Shown here piece after piece: positions 1 to 5,651 of a DNA stretch of 36,762 bases. Each line of letters opens with the position of its first letter. Within the stretch, counting starts at the first letter, position 1. Below the pieces are notes generated by a model, which was not told the DNA's origin, did not search any database, and saw only the letters and a list, made by a program, of their open reading frames with translations. The position numbers were made by a program, and so were the translations under genes. This DNA comes from an uncultured Pseudomonadales bacterium (lineage in GTDB: Bacteria; Pseudomonadota; Gammaproteobacteria; Pseudomonadales; Pseudohongiellaceae): NCBI GenBank assembly GCA_947259995.1, contig CAMYOK010000005.1:1-36762 (forward strand), written 5' to 3'.

Positions 1-38
1 AAAAAAAAAGGCCTGCATAAATGCAGACCTTTTTTTTT
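1..38 (-). terminator. Original tRNA-Arg terminator, now displaced beyond attL
   Basis: A 10-bp stem (9-18 with 21-30, one pair being G-U or C-A depending on strand) is flanked by a run of A on the left and a run of T on the right, so it can act in both directions. On the minus strand it sits six bases past the CCA end of the tRNA fragment at 44-88, exactly where a tRNA terminator belongs. I infer that it ended the tRNA-Arg transcript before the element inserted and is now about 5.3 kb away from the intact tRNA. Confidence 0.85.
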
Positions 39-43
39 GCGTG

Positions 44-88
44 TGGTGCGCCCGGCACGATTCGAACGTGCGACCCCTTAGTTCGTAG
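44..88 (-). repeat. attL: tRNA-Arg 3' fragment
   Basis: These 45 bases are identical to 5406-5450 and correspond to the tRNA-Arg 3' part, from the anticodon loop through the encoded CCA. Identity stops at 88 because the sequence beyond belongs to the element. This is not a functional tRNA, since the acceptor 5' strand, the D-arm and part of the anticodon stem are missing. Confidence 0.93.
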
Positions 89-293
89 TTTGAACATTTT
101 TAGTTATTTATAACCATATATCAATAACTTGCGATCTTGGTCAAATTCTAGTTTTGAGTCAAACTTAGTCACACACCGCTTCAATTAGCCGTTAAGCAGA
201 ACAGTTCTACCAAATTCATTAACTATTGGTAATATATCAAGTCGATGAAATACTCTTAGCAATCGTCCGAAAATAAACAGGCAAACTACATAA
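89..293. other. Non-coding left end of the element
   Basis: This is AT-rich sequence with no convincing reading frame. It holds the likely integrase arm sites (136-173) and an 11-bp palindrome at 198-208 (AGAAC-A-GTTCT), a possible regulator site ahead of the gene at 294. A TAATAT at about 229-234 could be a -10 box, but I see no matching -35, so no promoter is called. Confidence 0.6.
136..173 (+). promoter_or_regulatory. Putative integrase arm-type repeats near attL
   Basis: Three imperfect direct repeats of the form TTnGTCA lie at 136-145 (CTTGGTCAAA), 154-163 (TTGAGTCAAA) and 164-173 (CTTAGTCACA). The last two are 10 bp apart, about one helical turn. Tyrosine integrases of tRNA-targeting islands commonly bind short direct repeats inside the element end through their N-terminal arm-binding domain. 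Assigning these as arm sites is inference from position and repetition. Confidence 0.5.
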
Positions 294-716
294 ATGATAT
301 ATCCAATCAATCGCCTTATTTTAATTTTTTTGCTCGTATTATCTAACTCTGTTTTCGCTCAGAATCAGCCCATTACAGTTTCACTTATTCAGCTAATTTC
401 AAATCCTGAAAAGTACTCTGGTTTATTAATTAGAGTTAGTGGTTTTTTACATTTTCGATTTGAGGAATCAGCTCTTTACTTAAGTAAAGATCATGCTGAT
501 CATTTGATGACAAGAGAAGCCATTTGGGTTAATTACGCACCGAGCCCAAGGGTCCAACCTAGTGAAAACTCACTACCGGATTTCGACTCTTCGTGGGTAT
601 TATTAGAGGGCATATTTAACTATGAGAATACTGATGGGCATGGACACTTTAGTTTGTTTACGGCGGAGATAAATGACGTAACTCGAATAATGCAGTTAAC
701 TAACTACTCTAATTAA
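294..716 (+). CDS. Exported small protein of unknown function, OB-fold-like
   Basis: The 140-residue product starts with a clear signal peptide: a basic Arg near residue 7, a Leu/Ile/Val core and a probable cut after the FAQ at about residues 21-23. The mature part resembles a widespread uncharacterised proteobacterial family. Recognisable pieces are SLIQLISNPEKYSG, a following VSGFLHF strand, an ALYLSKDHADH segment, IWVNY, and a late WVLLEGIFN followed by GHGHFSLFTAEI. The run of short beta strands suggests an OB-like barrel. It is the only gene between attL and the att-like remnant at about 901, so it may be the cargo of an older accreted piece. The Shine-Dalgarno sequence is weak. Product family fairly sure; function unknown. 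Confidence 0.75.
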   Translation: MIYPINRLILIFLLVLSNSVFAQNQPITVSLIQLISNPEKYSGLLIRVSGFLHFRFEESALYLSKDHADHLMTREAIWVNYAPSPRVQPSENSLPDFDSSWVLLEGIFNYENTDGHGHFSLFTAEINDVTRIMQLTNYSN

Positions 717-1149
717 TCTGAACTACAACATCACTGACCTTTTCCCTTAATTTAGAACCATGGCGTTCGGGGAACCACTAAGGTTGTTTCCGCTTGTTTT
801 TAAAAAATATTCACTATATCTAGTTCGGTTAACTTAGCTATTGCTAGCGATATCGCCATGATATCAATAGCATTTCTTTTGCTAGCTCCCACTTCGATTA
901 CTAAGTTTCGTAGCTGACCACTATAAGAAATATAACCTTTAAATAACAACAACTTGCGATCTTTGTCGGATTTCAAATCGAGTCTGTTTGAGTCAGGCGT
1001 ATACCTAGTTCACTCATTTACGGGGCATTCAACTTCAACGAGGCTCGCTACCTATTTGGAGTTCCACGGAATCCGTGGGATACTTTCGAGCAACCCCGAA
1101 ATTTTCGACCTCTACAACTATAAATATGTTTTTTCAGAGTGTTAGCGTT
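717..1149. other. 433-bp gap with hairpins and an att-flank remnant
   Basis: There is no convincing gene here. A 63-codon frame at 954-1145 has no family likeness and overlaps the att-like remnant. Visible structure includes an inverted repeat at 837-871, with arms GCTATTG and CAATAGC enclosing two GATATC sites, and a perfect hairpin at 1064-1078 (CCACGG, loop AAT, CCGTGG) about 70 bp before the next gene. The stretch 901-1000 is annotated separately. Confidence 0.6.
901..1000 (+). repeat. Degenerate second copy of the attL flank
   Basis: TTCGTAG at 907-913 is followed after exactly 37 bases by AACTTGCGATCTT at 951-963. At the true attL, TTCGTAG ends at 88 and the same 13-mer starts at 126, also after 37 bases. 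A TATAACC lies between them in both copies (109-115 and 931-937), and TTGAGTCA follows in both (154-161 and 988-995). The tRNA part left of 907 is largely gone. I read this as the relic of an older attachment site from tandem integration. Confidence 0.55.
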
Positions 1150-1746
1150 ATGAATAGAATTTTAATTTCCGTATTTAGCATCGTTTCTTTTTCCCTTCTA
1201 ATTTTCGGGATGTATATACTCGCAACAAGTACTGATCCGGCAATTGCAGCAGCTGCAATAACTGCGTCTACGACCATAGTCGTTTCAACTACAACAATTG
1301 CATTTGGAAGATATTATGAGAAGAGAAAAGAATTGGAGGCACTACATCGAGCGAACAAAATACCATTCTATGGAAAGTTCTTGGAAGGATTATTCGGCAT
1401 ATTTTATAACCAACAAGGCAAGAAAATAAATTTAGTGAAATTTCTGCAGGAGTGGCAACAACAAATAGTTATATGGGGTGGCCCGAAGGTCATAAACGCA
1501 TATATCGATTGGAAGAATGTGCTAGCGACTAACGAGCCGAATGTTAAAACCTTAGAAAGTACTGAGAAACTTGTTCTCGCCATTCGTGAAGAGTTGGGTC
1601 ATATAGACAAGAATCAAATTGATGGGATATTTCCAGAGTTTATACTTAGGAAGTCGAAATTATACTTTGAATTAGCAAAAAAGAATCCCAACTTAACTTT
1701 AAGTGAGTTGAGCGAACAAGAAGGAAAGTTGCAACCCAAAGTTTGA
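1150..1746 (+). CDS. Uncharacterised inner-membrane protein with cytoplasmic domain
   Basis: The 198-residue product has two predicted N-terminal membrane helices (about 4-25, ISVFSIVSFSLLIFGMYIL, and about 33-53, rich in Ala, Thr and Val). A basic YYEKRKELEALHR stretch and a soluble helical domain of about 140 residues follow. The motifs KIPFYGKFLE, FLQEWQQQIVIWGG and FAKKNPNLTL-like endings occur in a widespread uncharacterised family often found as accessory cargo. I chose the ATG at 1150 because it begins right at the first helix. The longer GTG start at 1075 would add 25 poor residues and lies inside the 1064-1078 hairpin. The ribosome site is weak. Function unknown; a membrane-anchored defence or stress role is only a guess. 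Confidence 0.75.
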   Translation: MNRILISVFSIVSFSLLIFGMYILATSTDPAIAAAAITASTTIVVSTTTIAFGRYYEKRKELEALHRANKIPFYGKFLEGLFGIFYNQQGKKINLVKFLQEWQQQIVIWGGPKVINAYIDWKNVLATNEPNVKTLESTEKLVLAIREELGHIDKNQIDGIFPEFILRKSKLYFELAKKNPNLTLSELSEQEGKLQPKV

Positions 1747-1749
1747 AAA

Positions 1750-1842
1750 CTTTACTACTGGTAAAGCCCCGATATAACAGACACGTGGAGTATGGAACAC
1801 TAGATTCATGCTGAATATTTTTAACTTCACCACGTATTTTTT
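1750..1842 (+). terminator. Cluster of stem-loops, possible terminator or single-strand origin structure
   Basis: Four bases after the 1150 gene stops, a perfect hairpin lies at 1750-1766 (CTTTAC, 5-nt loop, GTAAAG). A longer inverted repeat follows, ACGTGG (1783-1788) with CCACGT (1830-1835), enclosing a small hairpin at 1804-1816 (ATTCA, TGC, TGAAT) and followed by a T-rich run. It could end the upstream transcript. In an element with a Rep protein, clustered hairpins could also be part of a replication origin. The sequence alone does not decide. Confidence 0.35.
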
Positions 1843-1878
1843 AATAATTAGCACTTTATAACAAAAAAATGTGAGTCT

Positions 1879-2640
1879 ATGCCTGTCATTTCAGAATCTC
1901 TATCAGTATGGGATATAGCCCACCGCTGGGCCGGATATGACCCCAGTGTTTTCCGCCTCAAGCTTCCAATGCTTGTTAAAGACTATGCACGCATACTCTT
2001 TAACGAAATTCTTGAAGGACACCTTTTCTGCGGAACACTAATTCAGGCAAAGCGTCCCTCAGTATCGAATGCTGACGCTAGCTATTATATTCGAAGTCAT
2101 TTGGACGATGTATACATGTGCGTATGGGGAAAGAGATATAAGAAAAAGCTCTTAAAATGGGCCACTATATCGAGATATGATTTCGAAGAATGGTGTGGCA
2201 GATACTCTGTCCCTCTTCCTGAGTTTTGGTTTCCCACTGGCTGGAATCGAGATTTTGATTGGCCTGAGCTCGGTCCTAGAGCGCTATGGGCATATCACAT
2301 TGAGCCAGACGAGCCTGGAGGGGTGGCCTATGGCTTCGATCTGCTCAGCGCAGATAATGAGGATGCAGAGGAGAAACCAGCCACTGGGGAAGATATCCAT
2401 AACCTGCGTCACAATCAGTTGACTAAACTAATTGTCCATCAAATGGCCCCTTTATTTTGGAAAGAGTTTCCAGAAAGAACTATTTCAGATATGGCTCGCG
2501 ATGAGATTCTTTTAAAATATTCTGGTGCTGCGAATTATGGAGAGAGCGCAATAATCAAATGGTTAAGTGAAGTTGCCCCTCCTAATATCAAAGGAAAACG
2601 AGGTAGGCCGAAAAAGAAACCCGATACAGGCACTGATTAA
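1879..2640 (+). CDS. Uncharacterised element protein with AT-hook-like C-terminus
   Basis: The soluble protein has 253 residues. The N-terminal part (SVWDIAHRWAGYDP, then LPMLVKDYARILFNEILEGHLFC) is helical. It is followed by an acidic, Trp-rich middle and a C-terminal part with TISDMARDEILLKYSG and IIKWLSEVAPP. It ends in a basic tail, GKRGRPKKK at about residues 238-246, whose RGRP core is the classic AT-hook for the minor groove of AT-rich DNA. Proteins of this shape, with the MARDE...KYSGAANY block and the basic tail, recur in proteobacterial islands without an assigned function. I infer DNA binding, perhaps at the element's own AT-rich end. It precedes rep by about 150 bp in the same direction. 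No strong ribosome site is visible. Confidence 0.7.
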   Translation: MPVISESLSVWDIAHRWAGYDPSVFRLKLPMLVKDYARILFNEILEGHLFCGTLIQAKRPSVSNADASYYIRSHLDDVYMCVWGKRYKKKLLKWATISRYDFEEWCGRYSVPLPEFWFPTGWNRDFDWPELGPRALWAYHIEPDEPGGVAYGFDLLSADNEDAEEKPATGEDIHNLRHNQLTKLIVHQMAPLFWKEFPERTISDMARDEILLKYSGAANYGESAIIKWLSEVAPPNIKGKRGRPKKKPDTGTD

Positions 2641-2761
2641 GGTGTTCACATGTGCAACTATAACTAGCTGATAAATAGACAATTTAAAATAGGACATCTT
2701 ATTTCCAGCCTACAAAGATTTCCATCCGTCAGTTTTTACCATTCGAGATGCTAGACATTGT

Positions 2762-2787
2762 AAGGGCTCCCAATCAAAAGGAGCTTT
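2762..2787 (+). promoter_or_regulatory. Hairpin that can hide the rep ribosome binding site
   Basis: AGGGCTCC (2763-2770) can pair with GGAGCTTT (2780-2787) across a 9-nt loop, giving five Watson-Crick pairs, two G-U pairs and one A-U pair. The right arm contains the GGAG Shine-Dalgarno of the rep gene starting at 2792. This would limit Rep synthesis, a common copy-control scheme in small replicons. The pairing is visible; regulation is inferred. Confidence 0.45.
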
Positions 2788-2791
2788 ACCG

Positions 2792-4117
2792 ATGAACTCA
2801 AACATTTACGATGATTCAAACACGAGCCGACGGGATGGACAGATACACGCACCGCGTGTGCTGGCCAGCTCGGTGGCAGGCAGTTCTCAGGGTACGCAGT
2901 CTAGTAACACAGTACCCTCTACTAGCATTATAGATAACTCTACTTACCTGCTACGTGCATCAATCGACAGTCTTTATGTGACCTATCAAGGTGAACTATC
3001 AGACTTAATGACGATGCGTCTTACTCAACTCAAAACACTCGCTCAATCCCAACGTGACGCAACGGCAAACCTGTCTCAAATTAAACTTGGCGGACACTTG
3101 TTTGAAGTTAATGGCAATGGTCGGCATCCCTTCGCTTTTATATTGAGCAATGCTTACTTTCGACTTGAAATCGCCAAGCAGGGAGCAAAGCACACGCCTA
3201 TGGTGCATTGTAAGATCGCTAGTGAGCTTCTGAGCACAACCCCCACTGATGACATCATTAGTGACTTACACATGATTGTAAGCGAACTAGGGACGATTAA
3301 AGGCGCAACCAACATAAGTCGAGTTGACCTCTGCGTAGACCTCGTTACGAACTACCCTATTGAGAGTATCGAAAATGGCGAATGGGTTACTAAAGCTCGT
3401 AGCTTTTCTAGTCATATAACTGATCGCTGTTACTCTGGCGTTTCGATTGCCGCTGGGTCGGTTCTCTCTGCTCGTTTGTATAACAAAACAATCGAGATGA
3501 AGAAAAACCCACGTCCATATTTGGAAGAGAACTGGCGTCGAATGGGCTGGGATGGTGGCTCTCAGGTATGGCGCTTAGAGTTTCAGTTCAGAAGAGAGGC
3601 TCTGAGGGGTTTATCAGTGGTGACCTACACCGATCTGATGACCTCACTCCGTGGCCTCTGGGAGTACTCTACCGAGAAATGGCTTCGTCACACTATCCCC
3701 AGTGATACAGACAAAACCCAATCTCGCTGGCCACTATCCTCTTTCTGGGAAGCGATTCAGAAAGCCGACTGGGCAGGTGAAAAGCACTTAGAACGTGTCA
3801 ATCTAGCGCTCGGTAATGCTCCCTCTGACCAGTTCCTCTTTGTGAACGGACTTAGCCCCTTAACATCCTTCATGGCGCGTGACGGCTACATAGACGCAGG
3901 TGAAGCATTACTCGCCTTCTTCCAAGCTGCTCAGGACTTTCATAACGACAACGCTCACGAGACTGGTGTCGATTTCGAAAACTATCTTCATGCCAAACTC
4001 TCTCAGAAGCGAAAAGCCTATGGCACTGCTAAAAATCAACCTATTGGGGGCGGCTTACATCCCGATGACAAGCTCGTAGCAGACGAATATAGGAAGCGCA
4101 GCAATGGAGACTACTAA
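2792..4117 (+). CDS. Replication initiation protein, Rep_trans / filamentous-phage RstA-like
   Basis: The 441-residue product matches the replication initiation factor family used by rolling-circle plasmids and CTX-type filamentous phages. A disordered N-terminus of about 50 residues is followed by SIDSLYVTY. Next comes the acidic SRVDLCVDLV strand (Asp179, Asp183), then ARLYNKTIEM with Tyr230 as the likely nicking tyrosine, then VWRLEFQFRREAL at about 259-271. A C-terminal domain of about 150 residues starts at about RWPLSSFWEAI. The family nicks one strand at an origin and stays covalently attached. Start: ATG at 2792, eight bases after AAGGAG. The 3' end overlaps the HTH gene by 14 bp, so the two are probably co-transcribed. 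A replicative stage of the excised element is inferred, and the origin is not identified. Confidence 0.8.
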   Translation: MNSNIYDDSNTSRRDGQIHAPRVLASSVAGSSQGTQSSNTVPSTSIIDNSTYLLRASIDSLYVTYQGELSDLMTMRLTQLKTLAQSQRDATANLSQIKLGGHLFEVNGNGRHPFAFILSNAYFRLEIAKQGAKHTPMVHCKIASELLSTTPTDDIISDLHMIVSELGTIKGATNISRVDLCVDLVTNYPIESIENGEWVTKARSFSSHITDRCYSGVSIAAGSVLSARLYNKTIEMKKNPRPYLEENWRRMGWDGGSQVWRLEFQFRREALRGLSVVTYTDLMTSLRGLWEYSTEKWLRHTIPSDTDKTQSRWPLSSFWEAIQKADWAGEKHLERVNLALGNAPSDQFLFVNGLSPLTSFMARDGYIDAGEALLAFFQAAQDFHNDNAHETGVDFENYLHAKLSQKRKAYGTAKNQPIGGGLHPDDKLVADEYRKRSNGDY

Positions 4118-4415
4118 TGATGAAACTCTCAATCTACAAAGCGCTGCCAAGTTCCTATTCGTTCATTGGCAGACCCTTAGAGCGAAGGCCAGCACTGGCG
4201 AAGTCCCCGCAGCCAAGCTGGGCCGCCGCTGGGTGTTTCTTAAATCAGACCTTGTCGCTTACCTGCGTTCTCAGTATTCTTCTGATCGACCAAGGTCGCA
4301 AGTTCAACATATAGGAGATTCATTATGTTGCACAAACGACCCAATACTCGCTTCTGGTGGTGTGATTTCAGAGCACCAAACGGACAGCGAATACAGCGCT
4401 CTACTAAAACGGTAG
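4104..4415 (+). CDS. AlpA/excisionase-type helix-turn-helix protein
   Basis: This is a 103-residue protein. Residues 9-58 form a MerR-like winged helix of the excisionase/AlpA class: LNLQSAAKFLFVHWQTLRAK is the helix-turn-helix, and GEVPAAKLGRRWVFLKSDLVAYL is the beta wing with the typical R-W-x-F-x-x-x-D-L ending. Such proteins act as directionality factors or activate integrase genes. Its ribosome site (AGGAAG) lies inside the end of rep. Residues 75-103 are encoded by DNA that also encodes the integrase N-terminus in another frame, so this tail is probably unconstrained. The role as excisionase or regulator is inferred from family and position. Confidence 0.75.
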   Translation: METTNDETLNLQSAAKFLFVHWQTLRAKASTGEVPAAKLGRRWVFLKSDLVAYLRSQYSSDRPRSQVQHIGDSLCCTNDPILASGGVISEHQTDSEYSALLKR

Positions 4416-5371
4416 ATCGCAGATCAGCTCAGGAGTATGAAGACAAACTCCGTTATGAGATGTGGCGAGTCATCCAATTGGGTGAAAAACCTCGCAAAAC
4501 GTGGAAAGAAGCCGTAGTCAGGTGGGCCAAGGAAACGACCCGCAAGACAGTTCAGGCTGATCTAGATCAGGTGCGTTATCTCGATAAGTTTATCGGTGAT
4601 ATGTATCTGGACGAAATCAACAGGAGCGTGGTTGATCGCATTGCAGAGTCCAAGCTCAATACAGGTGTGAAACCCGCAACGGTGAATCGCCTGATGGAAG
4701 TGATGCGAGTCATCTTGAATACGGCAGTAAAGCATTGGGAATGGGTTGATCGAGTGCCTCATATTCGCATGCTTCGTGAACCTCGTAAGCGCATACGCTG
4801 GCTTACACGAGAGGACGCAGACAGGCTCATAGAGTGTTTACCCGAACATTTGGAGGCCACAGTCCGCTTCTCTCTTGCTACAGGTTTACGGCAGGCGAAT
4901 GTCACTGGTTTGCAGTGGACAGAGGTGGATTTAGATCGTCGGGTGGCTTGGGTTCATCCAGATCAATCTAAGACGGGGATGCCAATTGGCGTCCCTTTGA
5001 ATAGCGAGGCGGTGATTGTGCTTCGTGAGCAAATGGGAAAGCACAAAAAGTATTGTTTTACCTATAAACGGAAATCAATTCTCAAGTGTAATACCAAGGC
5101 TTGGCGCAACGCCTTAGTTGCTGCAAATATCGAGAACTTTCGGTGGCATGATTTGCGGCATACATGGGCAAGTTGGCATATTCAGAACGGCACACCAATG
5201 CATGTTTTACAGGAACTAGGAGGATGGTCTGATATACGGATGGTGCAGCGATATGCTCACCTCGCACCCGAACATTTATCGAAATATGCGGAGACTTTGT
5301 GCGGACTTCAGGCAGTCCCTACACTTTCCACTACAGTCGATATTCAGAAACAAAAAAGCAGCTACCTATAA
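4325..5371 (+). CDS. int: Tyrosine recombinase (integrase)
   Basis: The product has 348 residues. A short N-terminal arm-type region (RFWWCDFRAPNGQRIQRSTKT) is followed by a core-binding SAM-like domain (about 55-150) and a catalytic domain (about 155-325). The catalytic set is complete: Arg189 in ATGLRQANV, Lys216 in DQSKTG, His275/Arg278 in WHDLRHTWASWH, Trp301 in ELGGW and nucleophile Tyr310 in QRYAHL. It should catalyse insertion and excision between the element and the tRNA-Arg gene. The start at 4325 follows AGGAGA by eight bases and overlaps the HTH gene by 91 bp. The last codons overlap the minus-strand terminator at 5351-5386. Gene intact, so the element may still be mobile. Confidence 0.93.
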   Translation: MLHKRPNTRFWWCDFRAPNGQRIQRSTKTVDRRSAQEYEDKLRYEMWRVIQLGEKPRKTWKEAVVRWAKETTRKTVQADLDQVRYLDKFIGDMYLDEINRSVVDRIAESKLNTGVKPATVNRLMEVMRVILNTAVKHWEWVDRVPHIRMLREPRKRIRWLTREDADRLIECLPEHLEATVRFSLATGLRQANVTGLQWTEVDLDRRVAWVHPDQSKTGMPIGVPLNSEAVIVLREQMGKHKKYCFTYKRKSILKCNTKAWRNALVAANIENFRWHDLRHTWASWHIQNGTPMHVLQELGGWSDIRMVQRYAHLAPEHLSKYAETLCGLQAVPTLSTTVDIQKQKSSYL

Positions 5372-5386
5372 AATAGATAACTGCTT
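5351..5386 (-). terminator. Element-supplied terminator for tRNA-Arg
   Basis: Read on the minus strand, a 14-bp stem (5386-5373 with 5369-5356, two G-U pairs) with a 3-nt loop is followed by six U and then GUUU. It lies about 20 bp past the CCA end of the restored tRNA. On the plus strand the two wobbles become mismatches and the following sequence is less T-rich, so it favours minus-strand transcripts. It overlaps the last codons of the integrase gene. It replaces the native terminator displaced to 1-38. Confidence 0.7.
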
Positions 5387-5405
5387 AATTTGTATCTTTA
5401 AATAA

Positions 5406-5450
5406 TGGTGCGCCCGGCACGATTCGAACGTGCGACCCCTTAGTTCGTAG
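5406..5450 (-). repeat. attR: crossover-side repeat within tRNA-Arg
   Basis: Perfect 45-bp copy of 44-88. It forms the 3' part of the intact tRNA-Arg, from the anticodon loop to CCA. Recombination between the two copies would release a circle of about 5.36 kb and leave one tRNA with its native terminator. Confidence 0.93.
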
Positions 5451-5482
5451 CCAAGTACTCTATCCAGCTGAGCTACGGGCGC
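5406..5482 (-). tRNA. tRNA-Arg (anticodon ACG)
   Basis: The 77-nt cloverleaf includes an encoded CCA. The acceptor GCGCCCG pairs with CGGGCGC, the D-arm carries AGCTCAGCTGGATAGAGT, the anticodon loop is CTACGAA (anticodon ACG, read through inosine as CGU/CGC/CGA), and the T-arm is GTTCGAATC. It closely resembles the E. coli tRNA-Arg(ACG) sequence. It is the integration target of the element on its left; its 3' part is now the attR copy and remains fully functional. Confidence 0.97.
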
Positions 5483-5496
5483 TTAAAGAGGTGCGT

Positions 5497-5524
5497 ATTA
5501 TATAGAAATTGACGCCAATGCAAA
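5497..5524 (-). promoter_or_regulatory. Promoter of tRNA-Arg
   Basis: On the minus strand a perfect TATAAT (5502-5497) has a TTTGCA -35-like hexamer (5524-5519) with 16-bp spacing. It ends 14 bp before the tRNA 5' end, a normal leader length for a single tRNA gene. Confidence 0.65.
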
Positions 5525-5651
5525 GCGGTTTTTCATTTCATTTTGTCTATTTCTACCTTTTTAGCCTTGCATGTTACCATCAGCGGTATTCCCTAGCCCT
5601 TTGGCTGGGCTTTGATGCAAACCCTGACAGCAGCAGGTAGGTCAGTAGAAA

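Larger units (their letters stand above)
44..5450. mobile_element. Small integrative element in tRNA-Arg(ACG), with Rep, HTH and tyrosine integrase
   Basis: The element is bounded by a 45-bp perfect direct repeat equal to the 3' part of tRNA-Arg. The intact tRNA is at the right end and the integrase gene lies next to it, as in most tRNA-targeting islands. The core is rep (2792), HTH/Xis (4104) and int (4325), in overlapping or nearly overlapping order. The cargo is three uncharacterised genes at 294, 1150 and 1879. No capsid, portal, conjugation or relaxase gene of recognised type is present, so it would need a helper for transfer, or it may be a satellite or a replicating integrative element. 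The left half is more AT-rich than the host. A degenerate second att flank near 901-1000 suggests it is composite. Confidence 0.9.

Noticed and set aside
44..88. Second tRNA-Arg gene at the left end
   Set aside because: Only the 3' part is present; the acceptor 5' strand and D-arm are missing, so it is an att repeat.
198..208. AGAAC-A-GTTCT palindrome as an SOS (LexA) box
   Set aside because: Gammaproteobacterial LexA sites are CTGT-N8-ACAG; this palindrome does not fit, and 11-bp palindromes arise by chance in AT-rich DNA.
954..1145. 63-codon open frame upstream of the membrane protein
   Set aside because: No family likeness and no clear ribosome site; it lies over the att-flank relic and a hairpin.
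4117..4314. 65-codon frame starting at the rep stop
   Set aside because: It is in another frame within the HTH gene, which has a recognisable winged helix; the alternative product has no likeness to known proteins.
5595..5611. AGCCC/GGGCT hairpin before the Sel1 genes as a terminator
   Set aside because: Only a 5-bp stem and no T-run after it.
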